A stretch of DNA of 64,000 nt from UMGS1663 sp046964515 (GTDB taxonomy: Bacteria; Bacillota; Clostridia; TANB77; CAG-508): positions 40,227 through 104,226 of the forward strand of contig JBKUYM010000006.1 of the NCBI GenBank assembly GCA_046964515.1, read 5' to 3'. Made by a program: the position numbers and the translations under genes. The first letter of the stretch is position 1. The number at the start of each line of letters is the position of its first letter. The notes below the pieces were generated by a model. That model saw nothing but the letters and a program-made list of their open reading frames with translations, searched no databases and was not told where the DNA came from. This document shows, in pieces, positions 27,393-35,346 of the stretch.

Positions 27393-27629
27393 TTAAGGAC
27401 CAATTATGATTTTAATTTCTTCATCCTTTTGATATTTCTTTATAATATCTTCTGAAAAACCTGCTAATTCATTAGAAATAATAATCGTATCTTTCTGATT
27501 TTGCTTTAAATTCTTTATTATTTCATCTATCTGTTCTGGATCTTGGATACGTTCAATTGGTATTCCTAATTTTTCTATCATTCTAAAATTTTGTTCATCA
27601 TTTTCTTGTTTTATCCATGCAATTTTCAT
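27393..27629 (-). CDS. Conserved-looking 78-aa protein, possible Rossmann-like fold
   Basis: MKIAWIKQENDEQNFRMIEKLG, then DPEQIDEIIKNL, KDTIIISNELAGFSEDIIKKYQ and IKIIIGP at the end: alternating strands and helices in an order like subunit F of V-type ATPases (ATP-synt_F) or response-regulator-like folds. AAAGGAGA precedes the ATG. It lies directly upstream of the YyaC-like gene, with 43 bases between, and is probably co-transcribed. Family not certain. Confidence 0.6.
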   Translation of the reverse strand: MKIAWIKQENDEQNFRMIEKLGIPIERIQDPEQIDEIIKNLKQNQKDTIIISNELAGFSEDIIKKYQKDEEIKIIIGP

Positions 27630-27683
27630 TTATATTCTCCTTTACATTAGTTAGTATTTTATTTTCTATCTTTTTTATACGCA

Positions 27684-27713
27684 AAAAGAAGACAAAAATA
27701 TTTTTGTCTTCTT
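27684..27713 (-). terminator. Terminator of the DEAD-box gene
   Basis: AAGAAGACAAAAAT / ATTTTTGTCTTCTT perfect palindrome followed by TTTTTGCG on the minus strand. Confidence 0.85.
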
Positions 27714-27731
27714 CTCTTTTTTAGCTTATCG

Positions 27732-29327
27732 TTATGAATTAGCTACTTCTATATTCACATTTCTACCTTTAATTTGCTGATCTTTCATACCTTCTATCAC
27801 ATCTTGTGCATAATTAGTAGGTACTTCTACAAATGAAAATTTATCTAATATATTAATTTTTCCAATTTCGGAACCAGAAATTGCTACGTGGGAAGCAATA
27901 CTGCCTACAATATCTTTTACCATAATCTTATCTTTTCTACCTACATTAAAAAATAATCTTACATTGCCATTTTGTTCATTTTGTCTAATTTTTTCATTTA
28001 AATCCGTATTGACTTTTTGTTTTTTACTTGGCTTATTTACGATTTCTAGTAAGGCTCTAGCAACTTGTTTACTATCATTTTTTTCTAATAGTGCTTCTAA
28101 AATTTCATCATTAATGTTCTTTTGAGCGGTATCTTCTTTTTCTATCATAGCTTGAATTTTTTCTACTATTTTTTGATTTTTAATTCTTCTAATTTCACTA
28201 TCGGTTGGTAATAATCCGGGTGTTATAGTCGTTTTTGCATATTTTTGAATACTGTAAATTTTACTTTTTTCTCTTCCTACTACAAAAGTATATGCTTTTC
28301 CTGTATTTCCATTTCTTCCTGTTCTTCCAATTCTATGTACATAATATTCCTCTTCTTGTGGAATATCATAGTTAATAACTAATTCCAATTCATCTACGTC
28401 AATACCTCTAGCAACAACATCTGTAGCAATTAAAATTTGAAAATCTCCATTTTTAAATCTTTTCATAATTCTATCTCTTTGTATTTGTTTAACATCTCCA
28501 TGTAAGCTTTCTACAGAATAACCATCCTTTTTTAGTACTTCTAATAATTCATCTACTTTTTTCTTCGTATTACAGAAGATAACTGCTTTTTTAGGATTGT
28601 TACTATCAATTAATCTAGCAACCGCTTCATCTTTCATTTTTCCTTTTATTTCAATAGAAATTTGCTCTATTTTATCTACTGTTAATTCTTTGGCTTTGAT
28701 TTTTACTTGTACGGGATTGTTTAGATATTGCTTAGCAATTTCTAAAATCCTAGCATTCATTGTTGCAGAAAATAATACTGTCTGTCTTTGTTCTGGCACT
28801 TCTTGTAAAATAGTTCTAATATCTTCTTCAAATCCCATATTTAACATTTCATCTGCTTCATCTAAAACTACCATTTTAATATGGTCTAATTTTAAAGTTT
28901 TTCTTCTCATATGATCCATGACTCTACCTGGCGTACCAATGACAATTTTAACACCTTTCTTTAAGTCCTTAATTTGTCTTTCAATTGGTTCTCCACCATA
29001 AACAGCTAAACAGCGAATACCTTCTTCATATTTAGTAAATTTTCTCATTTCTTCTGTTACTTGTACAGCAAGTTCTCTAGTAGGACATAGTACAATGGCT
29101 TGTACTTTATTCTCTTCTGGATCCATTTTATCAATCATTGGCAATCCATAAGAAGCTGTTTTTCCTGTTCCTGTTTGTGATTGTCCAATAACATCTTTTC
29201 CTTGTAATATAGTGGGTATGGTTTGTGCTTGGATAGGCGTTGCCTCCATATATCCATTTTCTTTTAGTGCTCTTTTTACATTAGAAGATAGAGCAAATTC
29301 TTCAAATTTAATTTTGTTGTTTTCCAT
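27732..29327 (-). CDS. DEAD-box RNA helicase (CshA/DbpA type)
   Basis: 531 aa from the ATG at 29327, which has GAAGGAA 8 bases upstream; 13 further in-frame residues upstream lack a site and lie in the leader hairpin. Motifs in order: Q motif, AQTGTGKTASYG-type motif I (GQSQTGTGKTA), PTRELA, GTPGRVMDH, DEAD (LDEADEMLNMG), SAT, and HRIGRTGR near residue 320. The C-terminal 75 residues form a DbpA-type RNA-binding domain (VRLFFNVGRKDKI...GKINILDKFSFVEVP). Acts in ribosome assembly, mRNA decay or cold adaptation. Confidence 0.95.
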   Translation of the reverse strand: MENNKIKFEEFALSSNVKRALKENGYMEATPIQAQTIPTILQGKDVIGQSQTGTGKTASYGLPMIDKMDPEENKVQAIVLCPTRELAVQVTEEMRKFTKYEEGIRCLAVYGGEPIERQIKDLKKGVKIVIGTPGRVMDHMRRKTLKLDHIKMVVLDEADEMLNMGFEEDIRTILQEVPEQRQTVLFSATMNARILEIAKQYLNNPVQVKIKAKELTVDKIEQISIEIKGKMKDEAVARLIDSNNPKKAVIFCNTKKKVDELLEVLKKDGYSVESLHGDVKQIQRDRIMKRFKNGDFQILIATDVVARGIDVDELELVINYDIPQEEEYYVHRIGRTGRNGNTGKAYTFVVGREKSKIYSIQKYAKTTITPGLLPTDSEIRRIKNQKIVEKIQAMIEKEDTAQKNINDEILEALLEKNDSKQVARALLEIVNKPSKKQKVNTDLNEKIRQNEQNGNVRLFFNVGRKDKIMVKDIVGSIASHVAISGSEIGKINILDKFSFVEVPTNYAQDVIEGMKDQQIKGRNVNIEVANS

Positions 29328-29352
29328 TTTTTCCTTCTTTCTGGCACAAAAA

Positions 29353-29390
29353 TAGCCTAGAAGCAAATATACAAATCTGTTTCTAGACTA
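29353..29390 (-). promoter_or_regulatory. Attenuator-like hairpin in the helicase leader
   Basis: A 16-bp near-perfect stem (TAGTCTAGAAACAGAT with its complement, 6-base loop) followed at once by TTTTTG, 26 bases before the DEAD-box start codon. This is a complete intrinsic terminator inside the 5' leader, so the gene may be controlled by read-through, for example in the cold. Confidence 0.65.
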
Positions 29391-29563
29391 ACTCCAAATC
29401 AAGACAATTTTGTGACAAATTTACCCAACATACAAACAAATTTTATATACTATTTCTTATTTTCTATTTTTAACCTTTTCTATTATAGCATATTTTTCCA
29501 GCATATGCAAACATTTATTAAAATAATTTACATAATTTCATATAAAACTTATTCTATGGCATA

Positions 29564-30481
29564 CTACTTTTCACTTTCTTGATTTATTTTTTCTATTGCC
29601 TGCCTGATATAATTGGCAGAAATAGCTAAACGTTCTTGCTCTTCTGATTCTAAATTGATTAACCCATTTTCCTCTACTCCTGATGCACTAATTTTGGCAG
29701 GGGTACTAATATACACTCCATATTCTTTATGATAGCTTGATACTGGTAACACACTATATTCATTTTCTATAATGGCTTTTGTGATTCTTGCTAATGCTAC
29801 TCCTATTGCATAACAAGTATATCCTTGTCTTTTAACAATAGCAAAACCTGCTCTTTTAACAGCTTCTTCTATTTGTTCTTTTTCATCTGGTAATAAATTT
29901 ACCCTCTTTCCCTCTACTTTTACACTACTCCATACAACGACTTGACTATCGCCATGTTCTCCTACTACATAGCCTTCTATCTCATGAATTGGTTTTTGAA
30001 ATTTCTGGCTAATTAAATATTGTAATCTAGCACTATCTAAACTTGTTCCAGAACCAATTACTCTATTTTCTTCTGCACCGGTTTGTTTCCATACATCATA
30101 AGTCATAACATCCAATGGATTACTTGCAATTAAGTAAATTCCTGAAAAAGTATATGGTCTTATTTGCTCTATAATAGTTGTCATAATTTGATGACCTTTT
30201 TTTAAATCATCCATTCTTGATTGTTTCATTCCATTTTGTGCTGCACCTGCTGTAATGCAAATAATATCTGCATTTTCACAGTCTTTATATGCTCCTTGTT
30301 TTATTTTTATATCTTGGGGAAGATTTGCTAAACAATGTTCTAAATCCATCACTTGCCCTTCTACTTTTTCTTGAGCAATATCTATTAATACCAATTCGTC
30401 TATATTTATATGCTGATTTAGAAGTGCATAGGCATAACTAATACCTACATTTCCTGTTCCAATTATAACTATTTTACGCAT
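29564..30481 (-). CDS. ldh: L-lactate dehydrogenase
   Basis: 305 aa. NAD-binding GTGNVGISYAYALL at residues 7-20, catalytic pocket IGSGTSLDSARLQ, and proton-relay His in GEHGDSQV. The active-site loop keeps the arginine in KQSRMDDLKKG and Gln in AAQNGMKQ, which favours pyruvate over malate. Reduces pyruvate to lactate, recycling NADH, and competes with PflB for pyruvate. Monocistronic with AGGAGG-type site. Confidence 0.95.
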   Translation of the reverse strand: MRKIVIIGTGNVGISYAYALLNQHINIDELVLIDIAQEKVEGQVMDLEHCLANLPQDIKIKQGAYKDCENADIICITAGAAQNGMKQSRMDDLKKGHQIMTTIIEQIRPYTFSGIYLIASNPLDVMTYDVWKQTGAEENRVIGSGTSLDSARLQYLISQKFQKPIHEIEGYVVGEHGDSQVVVWSSVKVEGKRVNLLPDEKEQIEEAVKRAGFAIVKRQGYTCYAIGVALARITKAIIENEYSVLPVSSYHKEYGVYISTPAKISASGVEENGLINLESEEQERLAISANYIRQAIEKINQESEK

Positions 30482-30551
30482 TTTTACCTCCTTTATTTTT
30501 ACCTTTCTACTATACTACTTTTTACTTCTGCTTTCAAGTTTTTTCCATTTA

Positions 30552-30584
30552 GAAAGAGGCTGTAAATTGCCTACAGCCCCTTTC
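30552..30584 (-). terminator. Hairpin upstream of ldh
   Basis: GAAAGAGGCTGTA / TACAGCCCCTTTC, 13 bp with one mismatch, 7-base loop. It probably ends leftward transcription from the Nudix pair; the T run is weak. Confidence 0.5.
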
Positions 30585-30670
30585 TTCATTATTCAATTTT
30601 TAATATAAAATAGTTAATTATCTTCATAAAACCTTTATTTAAAAGGGATTTGGTAAGATTTCTAATTGAA

Positions 30671-30692
30671 TTTACTACTATTTTACTACTTT
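30671..30692. repeat. 22-bp direct repeat, left copy
   Basis: TTTACTACTATTTTACTACT plus two T; identical copy at 31752-31773. The pair flanks the 87-aa gene, the Nudix gene and a GC-richer palindrome, as expected for the ends of a small integrated element. Confidence 0.7.
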
Positions 30693-30764
30693 ACAATAAA
30701 ATTCCAATGATACAGATTTTATTAGGTAATATCTTAAATAATTTGTAATTTATTATCTAAATAG

Positions 30765-31028
30765 TTAATTTACTACAACAAATTTTCCATTATTAAGTAT
30801 CACGTCAAATTGCAATTCTTTATCTATTAAATATTGTATTACTGCACCTGCAACAGCAGATAATAAAATTTTTGCAATTATAGATAAATCATTAATTTTT
30901 TCAATTTGTTCTGCTACTAATTCATTAAGCATAGAAGTTTTTCCTTTTAGTTCTTCAAAATGTTCTGACAATGCCCATCTAATATTGTAGCTTTCATCTT
31001 CTACTGTTATTTTTATAATTTGTAACAT
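30765..31028 (-). CDS. Unknown 87-aa protein with one possible membrane helix
   Basis: MLQIIKITVEDESYNIRWALSE, a charged helix, then a hydrophobic stretch LSIIAKILLSAVAGAVIQYLI (about residues 50-68) and a beta-like end FDVILNNGKFVVV. AAAGGAG lies 7 bases before the ATG. Only 28 bases separate it from the Nudix gene, so they probably form an operon. It lies within the patch bounded by 22-bp direct repeats. No family recognised. Confidence 0.55.
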   Translation of the reverse strand: MLQIIKITVEDESYNIRWALSEHFEELKGKTSMLNELVAEQIEKINDLSIIAKILLSAVAGAVIQYLIDKELQFDVILNNGKFVVVN

Positions 31029-31056
31029 ACTTTACTCCTTTATTTGCTTTATACGA

Positions 31057-31518
31057 TTAAAATTCATCTTGACAATAGTTATTGCCTTTAATGTAATTAT
31101 CAATAGCTATTTTTAAATGTGGAATTATATTTTGAGGTAATTTATCTAAGTCAGCCCATATCATTTCAGAACATTTTTCTTTTTCTCCTATTTTAGGTTC
31201 TCCAACATAGTTATTAGTTGTAAAATAAAATCTTAAATACGGTACCTCGTTATCTCTTTGGCTAGCATGATATGTAAGTACTAAATTCAAATCTTTAGAA
31301 TTAATTTCAATACATGTCTCTTCTTTAGCTTCTCTTATCATTGCTTCTTTAATAGATTCATTAAATTCTAAATGTCCACTTGCACAAGTATCGTACATAC
31401 CATCCATATAACCTGTATTTTCTCTTTTTTGTAACAATATTTTTTTATTATTATTTAAATCATTTTTAACTAATAATAAAAAAACTGCCACTCTTGTTTC
31501 ATATCTTTTTTTACTCAT
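31057..31518 (-). CDS. Nudix hydrolase
   Basis: 153 aa. A complete Nudix box GHLEFNESIKEAMIREAKEE (GX5EX7REUXEEXGU) at about residues 55-77 on a fold that begins RVAVFLLLVKND. Resembles 8-oxo-dGTP/NUDIX enzymes with WADLDKLPQNIIPH-type C-terminus found in mobile or accessory loci. Hydrolyses a nucleoside diphosphate-linked substrate; the actual substrate cannot be told. AAAGG-type site upstream. Confidence 0.88.
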   Translation of the reverse strand: MSKKRYETRVAVFLLLVKNDLNNNKKILLQKRENTGYMDGMYDTCASGHLEFNESIKEAMIREAKEETCIEINSKDLNLVLTYHASQRDNEVPYLRFYFTTNNYVGEPKIGEKEKCSEMIWADLDKLPQNIIPHLKIAIDNYIKGNNYCQDEF

Positions 31519-31611
31519 ACTTTTTTACCTTTCCTCCATATAAATTACTCTTTTTTACCACATACATTATATCATGATTTTATGGAAATTGCTACATGCT
31601 ACTTGCTACAC

Positions 31612-31676
31612 TATAAGGGTAATACTACACCTTATAGTTGCGGTTGCAATCGTGGCTCCGCCACTTGCCCCGCAAA
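31612..31676. repeat. Palindromic GC-richer element
   Basis: Two adjacent hairpins: ACTATAAGG / CCTTATAGT, and TGCGG enclosing GTGGC-TCC-GCCAC closed by CCGCA. GC content is clearly above the surroundings. No T run follows, so not a classical terminator. Could be a recombination or replication site of the small accessory patch. Confidence 0.5.
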
Positions 31677-31751
31677 GAACTATATACAGTATAAATACCT
31701 AAAATATAATATTGGATAAAAGTTAAAATAAAAAATATTTATATCAAAAAG

Positions 31752-31773
31752 TTTACTACTATTTTACTACTTT
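31752..31773. repeat. 22-bp direct repeat, right copy
   Basis: Perfect copy of 30671-30692, 1081 bases away, bounding the Nudix patch. Confidence 0.7.
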
Positions 31774-31866
31774 TGAAAGTGAAAATATAAGAAGTTATAA
31801 CGGTATTTAAGAACTCACAAAAACTTATTTAAAAAGTGTATATAGTTTTAATATTAAAAATTTACT

Positions 31867-32072
31867 TTATGCTGATAAGATAACTTCTAAATCTCCCATC
31901 GTTGTGAAAAACTTTCCCTTATGATAGGATATTTCCATATAAATATGGTGTTTTTTTCCCTTTGAAAAAATTTCTCCTGCAAGTTTAGTTTTTTCACCTT
32001 CATCTAACCAAACATGCTTAATTTTTTTCCTTCCTCATCAACAAATTTAAAATTTTTAATTTTTACTGACAT
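31867..32072 (-). pseudogene. Small protein gene with a homopolymer frameshift
   Basis: ATG at 32072 has GGAGGA 9 bases upstream. The frame MSVKIKNFKFVDEEGKK then stops at SMFG. Adding one A to the seven-A run gives KIKHVWLDEGEKTKLAGEI...KGKFFTTMGDLEVILSA, about 68 aa ending at 31867. This is a missing base in an A run, unlike the extra-base-at-CGG cases elsewhere, so it looks like ordinary decay, phase variation or a homopolymer error. Family not recognised. Confidence 0.55.
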
Positions 32073-32152
32073 TCTTCATGTCCTCCTGATATATACTACT
32101 TATCTCTAAATAGATATTTTTATATATCATGTTTTACATAATATTTCAATTT

Positions 32153-32921
32153 TTACACGCCTACTATTGAAAATCCATTATCTACATGGATGATTTCTCC
32201 TGTAATAGCAGAAGACAAATCACTAAATAGAAAACTAGTTGCATCACCCACTTGTTTGGTTGTTACATTTCTGTGTAGTGGTGCCTTTTCCTCTACTATA
32301 TCTAGTATCGTTCCAAAATCTTTAATTCCTTTGGCAGATAGCGTTTTAATAGGTCCTGCTGATATACCATTTACACGGATATCTTCTTTTCCCAAATTCA
32401 TTGCTAAATAACGAATACTAGCTTCTAATGCTGCTTTTGCCACACCCATTACATTATATCCATCAATAGCCTTTTCAGCTCCATAATACGTAAAAGCGAC
32501 TATACTTGGATTTTCATTTAGCATTTCTAGCTCTCTAGCTATTCTAACAGTTGCTACTAAAGAATAGCTACTAATATCACAAGCATGTGCATACCCCTCT
32601 CTTGTTGTTAAAACAAAATCATTTCTTAAATCGCTTGTATTAGCATGTGCTATACTGTGTAAAATTCCATCTATTTTCCCATATTCTGTTTTAATTTGTT
32701 CTAAACAATTTCTTATACTTTCGTCATCTCCTGCATCACAAGCAAAGATTTTGCCCTGGAATTTCCTTAATTAATTCTTTTACTTTATCTTCACTTTCCA
32801 TACTATTATGTGTAAAAATAACTTGTGCACCATTCTCATAAGCAGATTGTGCTGCTCCCCAAGCAATGCTCCATTTATTTCTTATTCCCATAATTAATAC
32901 TTTTTTACCTTCTAATATCAT
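32153..32921 (-). CDS. fabI: Enoyl-ACP reductase FabI, frame shifted once at GGG
   Basis: Short-chain dehydrogenase-type enoyl reductase. Starts MILEGKKVLIMGIRNKWSIAWGAAQ (family start with GIRNxxSIAWG). Frame 0 ends after KEIPGQNLCL; removing one G from CCA-GGG-CAA (32754-32756) gives IPGKIFACDAGDDES and the frame runs to 32153 with catalytic YGAEKAIDGYNVMGVAKAALEA (Tyr-x6-Lys) and ISAGPIKTLSAKG. About 255 aa. Completes the reduction step of fatty-acid elongation using NAD(P)H. Directly follows accA. The extra base again precedes a glycine codon, but here the codon is GGG. Confidence 0.88.
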
Positions 32922-32939
32922 TGTAATCCCTCCGCTTTT

Positions 32940-33741
32940 TTAATTTCCTATTTTTCTAAATTTTTGATATCTAGTTTCTAATAATTCTTCTATACTTAAT
33001 TTTTTTAAACTTTCTATTTCTTGTAATAAACATTTTTTTAAATTTTGGCTAACTGTTTTGATATCCTTTTGTGCACCACCTTCTGGTTCTTCTATTATTT
33101 CATCTATAATCTCCAATTGTTTCAAATCCTCTGCCGTAATCTTCATATTTTCTGCTGCTTCTTTACATTTACTTGCATCTTTATATAAAATACTAGCAAA
33201 TCCTTCTGGAGATAATATGGAATAAATTGCATTTTCTAACATAATAATCCTATCTCCTACACCAATTGCCAAAGCACCCCCACTAGAACCTTCTCCTATA
33301 ACGATACAAATAATGGGTACTTTTAACGCTATCATTTCCAACATGGATTTTGCAATGGCTTCTCCGTTGTCCTCTTTCTTCTGCTCCGATTCCTGGATAA
33401 GCGCCTGGTGTATCAATAAAGGTAATAATCGGTCTTTGAAATTTTTCTGCTTGTTTCATTAGTCTGACGGCTTTTCGATAGCCTTCTGGATTTGGCATTC
33501 CAAAATTTCTTTGCATATTTTCTTTTGATTTTTTACCTTTTTGCTCTCCTATAACAGTGACTGGCATGCTTTCTAAAGTTGCAATACCACCGATAATCGC
33601 TTTATCATCGCCATAAACTCTATCGCCATGTAATTCTATAAATCCATCAAATATACTTTCTATATAATCTAATGCTTTTGGTCTTTCTGGAAGTCTTGCT
33701 AGCTTTACTTTTTCCCAGCTATTAATTTGTTTTTCTTTCAA
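32940..33741 (-). CDS. accA: Acetyl-CoA carboxylase carboxyltransferase subunit alpha, frame shifted once at CGG
   Basis: Starts MKEKQINSWEKVKLARLPERPKALDYI; residues 100-125 hold FIDTPGAYPGIGAEERGQ. Frame 0 is lost at CAA-CGG-AGA (CGG 33364-33366); dropping one C gives GAEERGQGEAIAKSMLEM, the strictly conserved CT-alpha motif, and the frame runs to 32940 through IGEGSSGGALAIGVGD. About 266 aa, normal length for the clostridial short form. AccA is expected to be essential for malonyl-CoA synthesis, so an unreadable copy would be surprising unless another exists elsewhere. Confidence 0.92.
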
Positions 33742-33845
33742 AATAGATATCTTCCTTTCTTATGATTGTTTTCTTTATGATATTATGTTATACTATGTTT
33801 ATATTTTTTTTGATACTGTTAACCCTTGTTTCAAAGGAGGTAACT

Positions 33846-34106
33846 ATGGATACGATAGTTGTGTCATCTACCTTATCAAATCTTTCTAAGGATTTCTCTG
33901 AAAAAGAACGGATAGCCTATAATTCGGTGCTTACTATTTATATAAAGCACCATTGTAGCTTTCCTGCTTTTTTTATAATTCCGTATCATGGAGATTTTTC
34001 AATGGAAGATTTGTCTGCCGTTTTGTTGGCAATGGACAAGAAACACATGTATTCTTTTACTTTATTGGGGAAAGGATGCGAAATTTGTATTGTAAGATAC
34101 GGATGA
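33846..34106 (+). CDS. Small protein, 86 aa, unknown, inserted between accD and accA
   Basis: AAAGGAGG lies 6 bases before the ATG. Promoter TTGTTT (33766) 17 bases TATACT (33789). The product MDTIVVSSTLSNLSKDFSEKE... has a mixed alpha/beta pattern, ends with FTLLGKGCEICIVRYG, no membrane helix. A strong terminator follows. It is encoded opposite to the acc genes and splits them. It has one in-frame CGG (33909-33911) with readable sequence beyond; a +1 shift there would stop at once (GGA-TAG). Family not recognised. Confidence 0.65.
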   Translation: MDTIVVSSTLSNLSKDFSEKERIAYNSVLTIYIKHHCSFPAFFIIPYHGDFSMEDLSAVLLAMDKKHMYSFTLLGKGCEICIVRYG

Positions 34107-34110
34107 TTGG

Positions 34111-34132
34111 CGGGGCTTCCCCGTCTTTTTTT
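34111..34132 (+). terminator. Rho-independent terminator
   Basis: CGGGG-CTT-CCCCG stem followed by TCTTTTTTT, just after the 86-aa gene and overlapping the accD 3' end. Confidence 0.85.
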
Positions 34133-34976
34133 ATCTTGTATGTAGTTGTATTAATTCTGCTAATATTTTTCTCATATCTTTTCTTTCTACAATTTTATCA
34201 ATAAAACCATGCTCTAATAGAAATTCTGATTTCTGAAATCCTTCTGGTAACTTTTCTCCAATAGTTTGCTCAATGACTCTAGGCCCTGCAAATCCAATTA
34301 ATGCATCTGGTTCTGCTAATATAATATCTCCTAAACTTGCAAAACTTGCTGTTACACCTCCTGTTGTTGGATCTGTTAGTACAGATATATACAAAAGTCC
34401 AGCTTCTTGTAATTTTCTGACTGCTGCTGTAGTTTTTGCCATCTGCATTAAAGATACCATACCTTCTTGCATTCTAGCACCACCTGATACACAAAAAATA
34501 ATAAATGGTAATTTTTCTGCAATGGCTTGCTCAATTGCTAATGTAATTCTTTCGCCAACACCACTGCCCATACTGCCCATAAGAAAATTTCCATCCATTA
34601 CAGCTAAGATTGCTTCTTCTCCTATAATCTTACATCTGCCACAAGTAACTGCTTCTTCTAATTTTGTTTTTTCTTTTAAGATTTCTACTTTTTTTAAATA
34701 ACCTTCAAATTGTAAAGGGTCTTTCGTTGTAATTTCTTTTCCTATTTCTTCAAATGTTCCTTCATCTGCAATTTGTCTAATTCTACGTCTAGAAGATAAA
34801 CGAAAATGTTTCCCACAATTAGGGCATACACTTAAATTTTCATGAACTTCTTCTTTATATAAAATCTCTTTACAGTTTTCACATTTTACCCATTTTCCAA
34901 CTAACATGTCAGAAGCTGCTATATTTTTTTGTGTTTTCTCTATTTGCTTATTCTTTTTGATTTTATCTATAATCAT
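34131..34976 (-). CDS. accD: Acetyl-CoA carboxylase carboxyltransferase subunit beta
   Basis: 281 aa. N-terminal zinc ribbon (WVKCENCKEILY ... VCPNCGKHFRLS) and carboxyltransferase core with FCVSGGARMQEGMVSLMQMAKT and LTDPTTGGVTASFASLGD. With AccA it moves carboxyl from biotin to acetyl-CoA. First gene of the accD-accA-fabI block; its promoter carries the shared fatty-acid operator. Intact frame. Confidence 0.96.
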   Translation of the reverse strand: MIIDKIKKNKQIEKTQKNIAASDMLVGKWVKCENCKEILYKEEVHENLSVCPNCGKHFRLSSRRRIRQIADEGTFEEIGKEITTKDPLQFEGYLKKVEILKEKTKLEEAVTCGRCKIIGEEAILAVMDGNFLMGSMGSGVGERITLAIEQAIAEKLPFIIFCVSGGARMQEGMVSLMQMAKTTAAVRKLQEAGLLYISVLTDPTTGGVTASFASLGDIILAEPDALIGFAGPRVIEQTIGEKLPEGFQKSEFLLEHGFIDKIVERKDMRKILAELIQLHTR

Positions 34977-35028
34977 AAAATCATTCCTTTCATCTACCAG
35001 TAGAGATATCTTTTTGGTAATTTTTATG

Positions 35029-35080
35029 ATTATATCTGTTTTATCTCTTTCCTACTATTAGTATGACCAGTCAGATTTAT
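35029..35080 (-). promoter_or_regulatory. accD promoter with fatty-acid operator box (copy 1)
   Basis: Minus strand: box CTGACTGGTCATACTAATAG (35054-35076 region) overlapping a -35 TAGTAG (35052-35057), 17 bases, -10 TATAAT (35029-35034). A second, degenerate half-copy in the other orientation sits at about 35091-35116. The same box-promoter layout recurs before the fabK-like gene, fabF and fabH. Confidence 0.75.
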
Positions 35081-35302
35081 GTGTTTTAATAGAACACGTC
35101 AGTCATTAGAATAGCAACTTATCTATTTTTGTAAATCTATCTACTTCTGTCTAAATTCATATAATTAGTAACCAATCATTGTGAAAAATAAAATCCTTTT
35201 CTTATTCCTTCCTTTTATAATCTTCTTTTCATTTTTAGGAAACTTTATAAAATTTCTCAAATTATTTTTGTACATTACCCGCTATAATAGATATTTTGCA
35301 TA

Positions 35303-35338
35303 AAAAAGAAACTAGTTTGTTAAACTAGTTTCTTTTTA
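35303..35338 (-). terminator. Terminator of prepilin-like gene 35347-36087
   Basis: AAGAAACTAGTTT / AAACTAGTTTCTT, 13 bp, 3-base loop, T run. The same GAAACTAGTTT arm recurs after several prepilin-like genes. Confidence 0.9.
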
Positions 35339-35346
35339 TTGAATAT

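Noticed and set aside
3990..33366. Cas9- or nuclease-type scar as the source of C insertions before GG
   Set aside because: The extra base lies directly at the GG, not three bases away, and no cas gene or array is present.
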